Assembly (NCBI RefSeq): GCF_014653695.1
Contig: NZ_BNAR01000001.1
Coordinates: 248,001-312,000 of the forward strand
Length of the DNA: 64,000 nucleotides
Direction of reading: 5' to 3'
Source: Lentzea cavernae
Lineage (GTDB): Bacteria; Actinomycetota; Actinomycetes; Mycobacteriales; Pseudonocardiaceae
Shown here: in pieces, positions 24,070-34,945 of the stretch
Layout of the letters: every line of letters starts with the position of its first letter
Position numbering within the stretch: position 1 is the stretch's first letter
The notes under the pieces: generated by a model
Database searches by the model: none
What the model was told of the DNA's origin: nothing
What the model saw: the letters and a program-made list of their open reading frames with translations, nothing else
Program-made: the position numbers and the translations under genes

Positions 24070-25296
24070 TCACGAGTACTGGACCCGGAACTCCTTGATG
24101 CCGTTGAGCCACCCGGACCGCAGCCGCCGCGGCTCCGCCAGCTGCTTGATGTTCGGCATCGCGTCCGCGATCGCGTTGAAGATCAGGTCGATCTCCAGCC
24201 GGGCGAGGTTCGCCCCGATGCAGAAGTGCGCCCCACTCCCCCCGAATCCGAGGTGCGGGTTCGGGTCACGGGTGATGTCGAACGTCTCCGGCGACTCGAA
24301 CACCTCCTCGTCGAAGTTCGCCGACGAGTAAAACATCCCCACACGCTGCCCCTGCTTGATCTCCACACCGCTCAGCTCGGTGTCGGCCATCGCGGTCCGC
24401 TGGAACGACACCACCGGCGTGGCCCACCGAACGATCTCATCCCCAGCAGTAGCAGGCCGCGACGACTTGAACAGCTCCCACTGCTCAGGGTGGTCGAAGA
24501 ACGCCTTCATCCCGTGCGTGATCGCATTACGAGTGGTCTCATTACCCGCCACCGCGAGCAACAACACGAAGAACCCGAACTCCTCGGAAGCCAGCCCGGC
24601 CCCGTCCACATCGGCCTGGACCAGCTTCGTCACGATGTCCGACCGCGGGCACTTCCGCCGATCCTCCGCCATGGTCCACGAGTACCCGAGCAACTCGGTC
24701 GCGGCGGTCAGCGGCTCGATCTCGAACTCGGGGTCGTCATACGCGATCATCTGGTTCGACCAGTCGAAGATCTTCCGCCGATCGTCCTGCGGGATCCCGA
24801 TCAACTCGGCGATCGCCTGCAACGGCAACTCGCACGCCACGTCCGAGACGAAGTCACCGCTGCCCTTCTCCAGCGCCTCGGCCACGATCTGCTCGGCCCG
24901 GGACGCCAGCGCGTCCCGCAGGTTGTTGACCGCCCGGGGAGTGAAGCCGCGCGACACGATCGCGCGCTGCTTGGTGTGGGTCGGCGGGTCCATGTTGAGC
25001 AACAGCAGCCGCTGCATCTCGATGTTGTCGCGCGGCATGTCCTCCTTGAAGCGGATGATCGCCGTGTTCTCGCGACTGGAGAACAGCTCGCTGTTGCGCG
25101 AGACCTCCTTGACGTCGCGGTGCTTCGTCACGACCCAGAAGCCGTCGTCGGGGAACCCGGCCGAGCCCTGCGGTATGGAGTTCCACCAGATCGGCGCGGT
25201 CTGGCGCAGTTCGGCGAACTCCTCGAACGGCAGCCGGCTCGCGTACATGTCGGGGTCGGTGAAGTCGAAGCCTTCCGGGATGCGCGGCTTGCTCAC
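24070..25296 (-). CDS. cyp125: Cytochrome P450 CYP125, steroid C26 monooxygenase
   Basis: 408 residues from the GTG at 25296, preceded by AGGAGG; the longer frame from 25374 crosses the KstR box and is rejected. Heme-binding segment FGGSGAHFCIGANLAR with Cys 359; I-helix VAGNETTRNA; a Glu-Arg pair in the K-helix region is less clear (DEIVRWATPV). CYP125 hydroxylates and oxidises the sterol side chain at C26 to the acid, which FadD19 then activates. Divergent from fadA5 with two KstR boxes, exactly as Rv3545c/Rv3546. It contains no membrane segment. Confidence 0.93.
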   Translation of the reverse strand: MSKPRIPEGFDFTDPDMYASRLPFEEFAELRQTAPIWWNSIPQGSAGFPDDGFWVVTKHRDVKEVSRNSELFSSRENTAIIRFKEDMPRDNIEMQRLLLLNMDPPTHTKQRAIVSRGFTPRAVNNLRDALASRAEQIVAEALEKGSGDFVSDVACELPLQAIAELIGIPQDDRRKIFDWSNQMIAYDDPEFEIEPLTAATELLGYSWTMAEDRRKCPRSDIVTKLVQADVDGAGLASEEFGFFVLLLAVAGNETTRNAITHGMKAFFDHPEQWELFKSSRPATAGDEIVRWATPVVSFQRTAMADTELSGVEIKQGQRVGMFYSSANFDEEVFESPETFDITRDPNPHLGFGGSGAHFCIGANLARLEIDLIFNAIADAMPNIKQLAEPRRLRSGWLNGIKEFRVQYS

Positions 25297-25311
25297 GAGC
25301 AACCTCCTAGG

Positions 25312-25325
25312 TGGAACGCGTTCTA
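25312..25325. promoter_or_regulatory. KstR box upstream of cyp125
   Basis: TGGAACGCGTTCTA matches TnnAACnnGTTnnA fully. It is 15 bases from the cyp125 start codon. Confidence 0.85.
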
Positions 25326-25387
25326 TCCGATTCAAACACGCTTGCGCCTTGTGTTGAAGCCCCCACACGGCCAATCTGGAGCCTTAC

Positions 25388-25401
25388 AGGAACGTGTTCT
25401 A
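25388..25401. promoter_or_regulatory. KstR box upstream of fadA5
   Basis: AGGAACGTGTTCTA has the AAC-GTT core and full right arm. It is 23 bases before the fadA5 start, so each divergent gene has its own operator. Confidence 0.85.
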
Positions 25402-25415
25402 GTTTCCAGTCCTAG

Positions 25416-27480
<2,065 letters not shown>

Positions 27481-27490
27481 ATGATCGAAG

Positions 27491-28345
27491 TTACTCGGCT
27501 CCGTAGACCGGCACCGGGTGGTCCTCGGCGACCAACTCGCGCACGACGGGCCCGAGCTCGTCGGGCGACCACCGCGAGCCCTTGTCGGCCTCCGGCCCGC
27601 GCTGCCACCCGTGCACCACGCAGACGCGCCCGCCATCGACCTCGAACATCCGCCCGGTCACGTCCCCGGCCTCCTCGCTGCCGAGCCACACGACCAGCGG
27701 CGAGACGTTCTCCGGGGCCATCGCGTCGAACCCGTCCTCCGGCGGCGCCATCATCTCCGCGAACGTCGACTCGGTCATCCGGGTCCGCGCGGCGGGGGCG
27801 ATCGCGTTGACCGTGACCCCGTACCGCGCCAGCTCGGCGGCCGCGACCAGCGTCAACGAGGCGATGCCCGCCTTGGCGGCCGAGTAGTTCGCCTGCCCGA
27901 CGCTGCCGAAGAGCCCCGCGCCCGACGACGTGTTGATCACCCGTCCGCTGACGGCTCCCCCAGCCTTGTGCACGGCCCGCCAGTGCGCCGCGGCGTGGTG
28001 CAGCGTCGCGAAGTGGCCTTTGAGGTGCACGCGGACGACCTCGTCCCACTCGTCCTCGCCGCAGCCGACCACCATCCGGTCGCGCACGATGCCGGCGTTG
28101 TTCACGAGGACGTCCAAGCCGCCGAACTCGGAGACCGCCGCCTCGACAAGTCGCTGGGCACCGCTCCACGTCCCGACGTCGTCGGTGTTGACGATCGCCC
28201 GCGGCCCGATCAACGCGGCCACCTCGCCCGCGACCTCCGCGGACAGGTCGTTCACCACGACCCGCGCCCCGGTGGCGCCGAACGCCAGCGCGTGGGCACG
28301 GCCGATGCCGCGCCCCGCTCCCGTCACGATCACGACCCGGCTCAT
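27491..28345 (-). CDS. SDR family 3-hydroxyacyl-CoA dehydrogenase-like protein (Rv3548c-like)
   Basis: 284 residues. NAD site VIVTGAGRGIGRAHALAF near residues 4-21, NNAGIVRDRM near 86-95, catalytic INTSSGAG and YSAAKAG near 139-162, and the APAARTRMTES segment of the MFE-2-like group near 185-195. It is a paralogue of the SDR at 5343. It occupies the position of Rv3548c, upstream of the HIP genes. ATG at 28345 overlaps the stop of the upstream SDR by four bases. A dehydrogenase step in C/D-ring or side-chain breakdown is likely. Confidence 0.8.
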   Translation of the reverse strand: MSRVVIVTGAGRGIGRAHALAFGATGARVVVNDLSAEVAGEVAALIGPRAIVNTDDVGTWSGAQRLVEAAVSEFGGLDVLVNNAGIVRDRMVVGCGEDEWDEVVRVHLKGHFATLHHAAAHWRAVHKAGGAVSGRVINTSSGAGLFGSVGQANYSAAKAGIASLTLVAAAELARYGVTVNAIAPAARTRMTESTFAEMMAPPEDGFDAMAPENVSPLVVWLGSEEAGDVTGRMFEVDGGRVCVVHGWQRGPEADKGSRWSPDELGPVVRELVAEDHPVPVYGAE

Positions 28346-29103
28346 GAAGACTCCCCATCGGCTGCGGTCAGGAACGCGGGCGCCTCTCCCCCGCCGTGAA
28401 CGACCAAGGTCGCGCCACTCACGTACGACGCCAGCGGCGAGGCGAGGAACACCGCACAGGCGCCCACCTCGTCGGGAGAGGCGAGACGCCCCAACGGCAC
28501 GGTCCGCGCCACGGCCTCGATCCCGGCCTCGGAGCCGTAGTGCAGGTGCGACTGTTCAGTCCGCACCATGCCCACGGCCAGCGCGTTGACCCGCACCTTC
28601 GGCGCCCACTCCACGGCCAGCGACGACGTCAGGCTGTCGAGACCGGCTTTCGCGGCGCCATAAGCAGCGGTCCCAGGTGACGGACGCCGCCCGCTGACGC
28701 TGCTCACGTTGACGATCGAGCCGCCAGAGGCCTGCGTCTGCATCACGGCGTTCGCCGCCTGCGACACCAGCAACGGCGCCAGCAGGTTCAGCTCGACGAT
28801 CCTCGAATGGAACCGCGGCGACGCCTTGTCCGCCAACGCGAACGGCGCCCCACCGGCGTTGTTGACCACCACGTCCAGCCGGCCGTGCCCGGTGACGATC
28901 CCGGCCACCAGCTCGGACACCTGGTCCGCGTCCCGCACGTCACACGGCACGAACGACGCGCCATCCACCTCCGCAGGTCGTCGAGCACACGTCACGACGA
29001 CGGCCCCGGCCGAGAGGAACGCGCGGGTGATGCCGAGACCGACACCCCGCACGCCGCCCGTCACGAGGACCACTGCTCCGTCGAGGTCCAGTTCCACCAG
29101 CAC
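28342..29103 (-). CDS. SDR family oxidoreductase (Rv3549c-like)
   Basis: 253 residues. NAD site VLVTGGVRGVGLGITRAF near residues 13-30, NNAGGAPF near 83-90, catalytic VNVSSVSG and YGAAKAG near 132-155, and a C-terminal YVSGATLVVHGG. It sits divergently from echA20, the same as Rv3549c/Rv3550, and the KstR2-like box at 29134-29151 lies between. A role in C/D-ring acyl-CoA oxidation is inferred from position; no reaction can be given. Confidence 0.8.
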   Translation of the reverse strand: MLVELDLDGAVVLVTGGVRGVGLGITRAFLSAGAVVVTCARRPAEVDGASFVPCDVRDADQVSELVAGIVTGHGRLDVVVNNAGGAPFALADKASPRFHSRIVELNLLAPLLVSQAANAVMQTQASGGSIVNVSSVSGRRPSPGTAAYGAAKAGLDSLTSSLAVEWAPKVRVNALAVGMVRTEQSHLHYGSEAGIEAVARTVPLGRLASPDEVGACAVFLASPLASYVSGATLVVHGGGEAPAFLTAADGESS

Positions 29104-29133
29104 CTACCCCGGTCGCTCCGGCACTGCTAAATT

Positions 29134-29151
29134 ACCAAGCAATCGCTTGGT
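29134..29151. promoter_or_regulatory. KstR2-like palindrome between the SDR genes and echA20
   Basis: ACCAAGCAATCGCTTGGT is an 18-base palindrome, ACCAAGC and GCTTGGT, with a 4-base centre. It has the CAAG...CTTG halves of the KstR2 motif but four extra bases between them compared with AnCAAGnnCTTGnT. It lies 15 bases before the echA20 start. Confidence 0.55.
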
Positions 29152-29166
29152 TCGGAAGGCGGCGCG

Positions 29167-29934
29167 ATGGGAATCTCCAGCAGCCACACCGAAAACGGCA
29201 TCATCGAGGTCACCGTCGACTACCCCCCGGTCAACGCCATCCCGTCCCAGGGCTGGTTCGACCTGGCCAGGGCGGTCACGGCCGCGGGTGAGGACCAGGA
29301 CACGCGCGTGGTGATCCTGAGGGCCGAGAACCGCGGCTTCTGCGCGGGCGTCGACCTCAAGGAGATCCAGCGCGCCGAGGGGTACAACGCGCTGGTGGCG
29401 GCGAATCGCGGGTGCGCCAAGGCCTTCGCGGCCGTGTACGACTGCGAGGTGCCGGTGATCGCCGCGGTGAACGGGTTCTGCCTCGGTGGCGGTGTCGGGC
29501 TGGTCGGCAACGCGGACGTCATCGTGGCGTCCGACGACGCCACGTTCGGGCTGCCCGAGGTCGACCGGGGCGCGCTCGGCGCGGCGACGCACCTGGCCAG
29601 ACTCGTTCCGCAGCACCTGATGCGGACGCTGTACTACACGGCCCGCAACGTCAGCGCGCAGACGCTGCACCACCACGGCAGCGTCGTCGAGGTGGTGCCC
29701 CGCGCGCGGCTCGACGACGCGGCCCGCGAGATCGCCAAGGAGATCGCGAAGAAGGACACGGCGGTGATCCGGGCGGCCAAGGAGGCCATCAACGGCATCG
29801 ACCCGCAGCGCGTGCACCAGAGCTACCGCTTCGAGCAGGGCTTCACCTTCGAGCTGAACCTCACCGGTGTGTCGGACCACGCCCGGCAGGCCTTCCTGGA
29901 CGGAAATCATGCGCGACAAGCGAATGACAGCTGA
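29167..29934 (+). CDS. echA20: Crotonase-family steroid ring hydrolase EchA20
   Basis: 255 residues. Crotonase oxyanion regions GFCAGVDLKEI near 58-68 and NGFCLGGGVGLVG near 102-114. The first catalytic Glu of hydratases is Gly (G111), while the second is kept (E131). This fits EchA20 being a ring-opening hydrolase rather than a hydratase: it opens ring D of the HIP-derived CoA ester. Followed by ipdA with a 26-base overlap. Order echA20-ipdA-ipdB-ipdC equals Rv3550-Rv3553. Confidence 0.9.
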   Translation: MGISSSHTENGIIEVTVDYPPVNAIPSQGWFDLARAVTAAGEDQDTRVVILRAENRGFCAGVDLKEIQRAEGYNALVAANRGCAKAFAAVYDCEVPVIAAVNGFCLGGGVGLVGNADVIVASDDATFGLPEVDRGALGAATHLARLVPQHLMRTLYYTARNVSAQTLHHHGSVVEVVPRARLDDAAREIAKEIAKKDTAVIRAAKEAINGIDPQRVHQSYRFEQGFTFELNLTGVSDHARQAFLDGNHARQANDS

Positions 29935-30706
29935 CGAGGTCGTCGGCGAGATCAAGGACGGCATGACCGTCGGCATCGGCGGCTGGGGCTCGCGGCGCAA
30001 GCCGATGACCCTGGTCAAGGCGATCCTGCGGTCGGGGGTCGAGGACCTCACGGTCGTCACCTACGGCGGCCCGGACGCCGGGCTGCTGTGTGCGGCGGGC
30101 AAGGTCCGCAAGCTCGTCTACGGTTTCGTCTCGCTCGACTCGATCCCCTACGACCCGTGGTTCAAGCGGGCGCGGGAGACCGGCGCGATCGAGGTGCTCG
30201 AACTGGACGAGGGCATGTTCCAGACGGGGCTGCGCGCGGCCGGGCACCGGTTGCCGTTCCTGCCGATCAGGGCGGGGCTGGGATCGGACGTCCTCAAGTA
30301 CGCGCCCGAGCTCAAGACCGTCAGGTCGCCGTACGACGACGGCGAGGAGCTGGTGGCCATGCCGGCGTTGAAGCTCGACGTCGCCCTCGTGCACCTCAAC
30401 CGCGCCGACAAGCACGGCAACGCCCAGTACCTCGGGCCCGACCCGTACTTCGACGACCTGTTCTGCCTGGCCGCGGACCGGCGGTACGTCTCGTGCGAGC
30501 AGGTCGTGGAGACGTTCGACGGGCCGCCGCAGACGTTGCTGCTCAACCGGATGATGGTGGACGGCGTGGTGGAGGCGCCGGGCGGTGCGGGGTTCACGAG
30601 CTGCGTCCCGGACTACGGCCGCGACGAGGCCCTCCAGCGCGAGTACGCCAACGCCGCCACGGACCTCGAGCAGTGGCCGGACTTCTACGAGAGGTTCCTG
30701 GGATGA
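29909..30706 (+). CDS. ipdA: COCHEA-CoA hydrolase alpha subunit IpdA
   Basis: 265 residues. ATG at 29909 chosen because MRDKRMTADEVV aligns with the start of known IpdA proteins; a second ATG at 29924 is possible. Class I CoA-transferase-like fold: MTVGIGGWGSRRKPM near residues 25-39, TVVTYGGPDAGLLCAAGKV near 50-68. IpdA and IpdB form a heteromer that hydrolytically opens the last steroid ring (ring C) and need no CoA donor. The stop overlaps the ipdB start by four bases. Confidence 0.92.
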   Translation: MRDKRMTADEVVGEIKDGMTVGIGGWGSRRKPMTLVKAILRSGVEDLTVVTYGGPDAGLLCAAGKVRKLVYGFVSLDSIPYDPWFKRARETGAIEVLELDEGMFQTGLRAAGHRLPFLPIRAGLGSDVLKYAPELKTVRSPYDDGEELVAMPALKLDVALVHLNRADKHGNAQYLGPDPYFDDLFCLAADRRYVSCEQVVETFDGPPQTLLLNRMMVDGVVEAPGGAGFTSCVPDYGRDEALQREYANAATDLEQWPDFYERFLG

Positions 30707-31416
30707 GCGACGTCACGCGAGCCGAGGTGTGCGTCACCGCGTGCGCCGACCTGTTCCTGGGAGCCGGTGAGACCCTCGCCAGCCCGATGGGCCTGATCCC
30801 GTCCCTAGGCGCGAAACTCGCTCGGCTGACGAGTGAGCCCGACCTGCTGCTCAGCGACGGTGAGGCGTTCCTGCTCACGCCCGAGTCCACCGTGGAGGGC
30901 TGGCTGCCGTACCGGAAGGTGTTCGACGTCGTCGCGCACGGCCGCCGCCACGTCGTGATGGGCGCGAATCAGGTCGACAGGTTCGGCAACCAGAACATCT
31001 CCGCGATCGGCGACCACGCGAGGCCCACTCGTCAGCTCCTGGGCTTTCGCGGCGCGCCGGGCAACACCGTCAACCACCGCACCAGCTACTGGGTGCCGCG
31101 GCACAGCACGCGGGTGCTGGTCGAGGCCGTGGACGTGGTGTCCGGTGTGGGCTACGACCGGGCCGCCGGGCCGTTCCACGACGTCCACCGGGTCGTCACG
31201 AACCTGGCCGTGCTCGACTTCGACACCCCGGACCACTCGATGCGCATCCTCTCCGTGCACCCCGGGGTGTCGGTCGACGAGGTGCGGAAGCAGACGTCGT
31301 TCCCGCTCATAGCAAACAACGTGACCGAGACGCGGCTCCCGACCGACGAGGAACTGGAGCTGATCAGGACCAGGCTCGATCCGCAGAGCAAGCGGGACAA
31401 GGAAGTCCCGCAGTGA
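30703..31416 (+). CDS. ipdB: COCHEA-CoA hydrolase beta subunit IpdB
   Basis: 237 residues from the ATG at 30703 (ATGA overlap). CoA-transferase beta-like pattern: SPMGLIPSLGAKLA near residues 27-40, DLLLSDGEAFL near 46-56, VVMGANQVDRFGNQNISAIGD in pieces near 86-105. It works with IpdA in ring C opening. GTGA overlap with ipdC at the 3' end, so all four genes echA20 to ipdC are coupled. Presumed KstR2 control. Confidence 0.92.
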   Translation: MSDVTRAEVCVTACADLFLGAGETLASPMGLIPSLGAKLARLTSEPDLLLSDGEAFLLTPESTVEGWLPYRKVFDVVAHGRRHVVMGANQVDRFGNQNISAIGDHARPTRQLLGFRGAPGNTVNHRTSYWVPRHSTRVLVEAVDVVSGVGYDRAAGPFHDVHRVVTNLAVLDFDTPDHSMRILSVHPGVSVDEVRKQTSFPLIANNVTETRLPTDEELELIRTRLDPQSKRDKEVPQ

Positions 31417-32462
31417 GGACCGCGCTCACCGACCTGGTCGGCGTCCGGCACCCGGTCGTGCAGACCGGCATGGGCTGGGTCGCCGGACCGCGCCTGGTCT
31501 CCGCGACCGCCGAGGCCGGTGGGCTCGGCATCCTGGCCTCGGCGACCATGACCTTCCCCGAGCTCGAAGCCGCCGTCAAGGAGACCCGGTCCCGCACGTC
31601 CGCGCCGTTCGGCGTGAACCTCCGGGCGGACGCGCACGACGCGCCGGAGCGGATCGACCTGCTGATCCGCGAACAGGTGAAGGTCGCTTCCTTCGCGCTG
31701 GCCCCGAAACCGGACATGATCGCGAAGCTGACCGACGCCGGTGTCGTCGTGATCCCGTCGATCGGCGCGGCCCGGCACGCGGAGAAGGTCGCGAAGTGGG
31801 GCGCCCACGCGGTGATCGTGCAGGGCGGCGAGGGCGGCGGCCACACCGGCGGTGTCGCCACGACCCTCCTGCTCCCGAGCGTGCTGGACGCCGTGGACAT
31901 CCCGGTGATCGCGGCCGGCGGCTTCTTCGACGGCAGAGGCCTCGCTGCCGCTCTCGCGTACGGCGCGGCCGGCATCGCGATGGGCACGAGGTTCCTGCTC
32001 ACGCAGGAGAGCACGGTCCCGGACGCGGTGAAACAGGCCTACCTGCAACGGGATCTGAACGGCACCGTCGTGACCACGCGGGTCGACGGCCTCCCGCACC
32101 GCGTCCTGAGGTCGGACCTGGTCGAGCACCTCGAGAAGTCGGGACGGATCAGCAGCCTGGCCAGGGCGGTCTCCAACGCGGCGAGGTTCCGGCGGCACAC
32201 CGGACTGTCGTGGCGCGCGATGATCCGCGAGGGCCTGGCCATGAAGCACGGCAAGGACCTCACGTGGTCGCAGGTGATCATGGCCGCGAACACGCCGATG
32301 CTCCTCAGGGCCGGCCTGGTCGAGGGCAGGACCGACGCGGGCGTGCTCGCGTCCGGTCAGGTCGCCGGGCTGCTCGGCGACCTGCCCACGTGCGCGGACC
32401 TGATCGAGGGGATCGTCAAGGACGCCGAGGCGGCGATCGACCGGCTCAGAGACGTTCGATGA
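31413..32462 (+). CDS. ipdC: FMN-dependent reductase IpdC (nitronate monooxygenase fold)
   Basis: 349 residues. Family segments: HPVVQTGMGWVAGPRLVSATAEAGGLG in pieces near residues 13-39, IVQGGEGGGHTGGVATTLLLP near 139-159, VIAAGGFFDGRGLAAALAYGAAGIAMG in pieces near 168-194. IpdC acts on the CoA ester formed after ring D oxidation in HIP breakdown. GTG start coupled to ipdB. The 3' end overlaps the convergent fadA6 by 17 bases. Confidence 0.9.
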   Translation: MRTALTDLVGVRHPVVQTGMGWVAGPRLVSATAEAGGLGILASATMTFPELEAAVKETRSRTSAPFGVNLRADAHDAPERIDLLIREQVKVASFALAPKPDMIAKLTDAGVVVIPSIGAARHAEKVAKWGAHAVIVQGGEGGGHTGGVATTLLLPSVLDAVDIPVIAAGGFFDGRGLAAALAYGAAGIAMGTRFLLTQESTVPDAVKQAYLQRDLNGTVVTTRVDGLPHRVLRSDLVEHLEKSGRISSLARAVSNAARFRRHTGLSWRAMIREGLAMKHGKDLTWSQVIMAANTPMLLRAGLVEGRTDAGVLASGQVAGLLGDLPTCADLIEGIVKDAEAAIDRLRDVR

Positions 32463-33576
32463 TCGTCACGTTCGCCTGACCGCCGCCCTCGCACATCGTC
32501 TGCAGTCCGAACCGGCCGCCTGTCCGCTCCAGCTCGTGCAGCAACGTCGTGAACAGCTTCGTGCCGGTCGCGCCGATCGGGTGGCCGAGCGCCAGCGCTC
32601 CCCCGTTGACGTTGACCTTCCCGAGGTCGATCTTCAGCTCCTTGGCCCACGCCATGGCCACCGACGCGAACGCCTCGTTGATCTCGAACAGGTCGATGTC
32701 CGACAGGGACATCCCGGCCCGCTGCAGCGCGTACTTCGTCGCCCGGATCGGCGCGGTCAGCATGTAGATCGGGTCGGACCCGCGGGCGGACATGTGGTGC
32801 ACGCGCGCCCGAGGTGTCAGCTTGTGCTCGCGCACAGCCTGTTCGGACACCACGAGCACCGCCGAGGCGCCGTCGGAGATCTGCGACGACAGCGCGGCCG
32901 TCGTGCGCCCACCGGGCCGCAACGGCTGCAGCTTCGCCATCTTCTCGGCGCTGGTGTCCGGCCGCGGGCACTCGTCGGCCGCGATCCCGTTGACCGGCGC
33001 GATCTCGCGGTCGAACCGGCCCTCCTTGATCGCGGTGATCGCCCGGAGGTGGCTCTGCAGCGCGAAGTCCTCCATCTCGCGCCGCGACAGGTCCCACCGC
33101 ACGGCGATCAGGTCGGCCGCCCGGAACTGGCTGACCTCCTCGTCGCCGTAGCGGTGCTGCCAGCCCTCACAGCCCTCGAACGGGCTGATGGTCATAGCTG
33201 AGCCGATCGGCACCTGCGACATGTTCTGCACGCCGCCCGCGACCACGACGTCGGCCGTGCCGCTCATCACCGCCTGGGCCGCGAAGTGCAGCGCCTGCTG
33301 GCTCGACCCGCACTGCCGGTCGACCGTCACGCCCGGCACCTGCTCCGGGAAACCCGCGGCCAGCCAGGACGTCCGCGCGATGTCACCCGCCTGCGGGCCG
33401 ACGGTGTCCACGCACCCGAAGATCACGTCGTCCACGTCCGTGGGATCGACGTCGACGCGGTTGAGCAGCGCCGTGATCACGTGCGCGCCGAGATCGGCCG
33501 GGTGGACGTGGCTCAGTTCGCCACCACGCCTGCCCGCCGGGGTCCGCACAGCCTCGATGATGTACGCCTCGGCCAC
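32446..33576 (-). CDS. fadA6: Thiolase FadA6 (C/D-ring catabolism)
   Basis: 376 residues from the GTG at 33576 with an AAGGAGG site; the longer frame to 33807 enters kstR2 and is rejected. Triad C89 in DRQCGSSQQA, H332 in ALGHPIGATG, C362 in TMCEGGGQANV. FadA6 performs thiolysis of a late ring-derived CoA ester. It follows kstR2 by 14 bases in the fadE30-ipdF-kstR2-fadA6 operon, the same order as Rv3560c to Rv3556c. Confidence 0.92.
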   Translation of the reverse strand: MAEAYIIEAVRTPAGRRGGELSHVHPADLGAHVITALLNRVDVDPTDVDDVIFGCVDTVGPQAGDIARTSWLAAGFPEQVPGVTVDRQCGSSQQALHFAAQAVMSGTADVVVAGGVQNMSQVPIGSAMTISPFEGCEGWQHRYGDEEVSQFRAADLIAVRWDLSRREMEDFALQSHLRAITAIKEGRFDREIAPVNGIAADECPRPDTSAEKMAKLQPLRPGGRTTAALSSQISDGASAVLVVSEQAVREHKLTPRARVHHMSARGSDPIYMLTAPIRATKYALQRAGMSLSDIDLFEINEAFASVAMAWAKELKIDLGKVNVNGGALALGHPIGATGTKLFTTLLHELERTGGRFGLQTMCEGGGQANVTIIERL

Positions 33577-33590
33577 GAGGGCCCTCCTTC

Positions 33591-34205
33591 TTACGTCTTC
33601 GAGTTCTTCCTGCGGCCCGTGGCGATGCCGTCGAGCAGGATGGCGAGGTACTGGTCGGCGACCGCTTCCGCGCGCAGTTCGCCGTCCGGCCGGTACCACC
33701 GCACGGCCACCCACACCGTGTCGCGGATGAACCGGTACGCCACGTCGACGTCGAGGTCGGCGCGGAACACTCCCGCGCTGATGCCCTCCTCCAGCAACAC
33801 CGTCCACAGCTTGCGGAACTCCACGCTGCGGTCGTCGATGTAGGAGAACCGTTCGAGCGGTGCCAGGTGCTTGGCCTCGTTCTGGTAGATCGCGACCGCG
33901 GCGTGCCGGGTGTCGATCGCCTCGAACGACGCCACCACCAGGGCCTTCAGCGTCTGCTTCGGACCGAGCCCGGCCTCGACGATCTCCCCGTACCGCGTGA
34001 ACAGTTCGTCCAGGAACGTCCGCAGGATCTCGTCGACCATCGACTCCTTCGAGTCGAAGTGGTGGTAGAGGCTGCCGGACAGGATCCCCGCCGCGTCCGC
34101 GATGTCGCGCACGGTCGTCTGCCCGTACCCGCGTTCGGCGAACATCCGTGCCGCCAACGCGAGCAGTTCCTGCCTTCTGGTGCTCACCGGTCTTACCTTC
34201 CTCAC
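33591..34205 (-). CDS. kstR2: TetR-family repressor KstR2
   Basis: 204 residues. N-terminal helix-turn-helix RMFAERGYGQTTVRDIADAAGILSGSLYHHFDSKESM in segments near 20-56, and a ligand domain ending in VRWYRPDG and QYLAILLDGI, both as in M. tuberculosis KstR2. It represses the HIP (C/D-ring) genes and is released by HIP-CoA. ATG at 34205 overlaps ipdF by four bases. Boxes at 29134 and 36033 are its likely operators, so it is autoregulated through the fadE30 promoter. Confidence 0.93.
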   Translation of the reverse strand: MRKVRPVSTRRQELLALAARMFAERGYGQTTVRDIADAAGILSGSLYHHFDSKESMVDEILRTFLDELFTRYGEIVEAGLGPKQTLKALVVASFEAIDTRHAAVAIYQNEAKHLAPLERFSYIDDRSVEFRKLWTVLLEEGISAGVFRADLDVDVAYRFIRDTVWVAVRWYRPDGELRAEAVADQYLAILLDGIATGRRKNSKT

Positions 34206-34945
34206 GGGTGCTGACTGCTCACCGAGACGACCTCGCCCGTCAGGTAGGACGAGTAGTCGCTGGCGAGGAACACGATCACATTCGCGACCTCCCAGGGCTC
34301 GGCGGCGCGCCCGAAAGCTTCTCGAGACGCCAGTTCCGTCAGCAACTCCTCACTGGTGACCTTGGCGAGGAACGGGTGCGCCGCCAAGCTCGGGGCGACC
34401 GCGTTCACCCGGATGCCGTGCTCGGCGACGTCCATCGCGGCGCACCTCGTCAGCGCCATGACCCCCGCTTTCGCTGCGGCGTAATGGGCTTGACCCTTCT
34501 GGGCGCGCCAGCCGATCACACTGGAGTTGTTAACGACGACACCGCTTCGTTGGACGACCATTTGGCGTAGTGCGGCCCTGGTGCAGCGGAAGGTGCCGTT
34601 GAGCGTGACGTCCAGGACGCGCGACCACTCGTCGTCGGCCATCTCCAGCACGGACTTCTCACCGCCGAGGCCGGCGTTGTTGACCATCACGTCGATGCGG
34701 CCGTACCGCTCGACCGTCTCGTCGACCAGGTACTGCACCTGCTGCTCGTTGGTGACGTCGCACGGGATGGCGTGCGCGGTGCCCAGTGCTTCGTGGGTCT
34801 CCTTGAGGCGGCGCTCGTGCCAGTCGCTGATCACGACCGTCGCGCCTTCCTCGAGACACCGCTTCGCCGTCGCCGACCCGATGCCGGTGCCCGCCGCGGC
34901 CGTGACCACGACGATCTTGTCCTTGAGCAGGTCGTGGCCGGTCAT
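34202..34945 (-). CDS. ipdF: SDR IpdF, 5-hydroxy-HIP-CoA dehydrogenase
   Basis: 247 residues from the ATG at 34945. NAD site VVVTAAAGTGIGSATAKRCLEEG near residues 11-33, where the usual TGxxxGIG carries Ala and Thr (TAAAGTGIG), NNAGLGG near 91-97, catalytic VNNSSVIG and YAAAKAG near 140-163. IpdF oxidises the hydroxyl on the former ring B/C carbon of HIP-CoA. Coupled by ATGA overlaps to fadE30 (upstream) and kstR2 (downstream). Confidence 0.88.
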   Translation of the reverse strand: MTGHDLLKDKIVVVTAAAGTGIGSATAKRCLEEGATVVISDWHERRLKETHEALGTAHAIPCDVTNEQQVQYLVDETVERYGRIDVMVNNAGLGGEKSVLEMADDEWSRVLDVTLNGTFRCTRAALRQMVVQRSGVVVNNSSVIGWRAQKGQAHYAAAKAGVMALTRCAAMDVAEHGIRVNAVAPSLAAHPFLAKVTSEELLTELASREAFGRAAEPWEVANVIVFLASDYSSYLTGEVVSVSSQHP

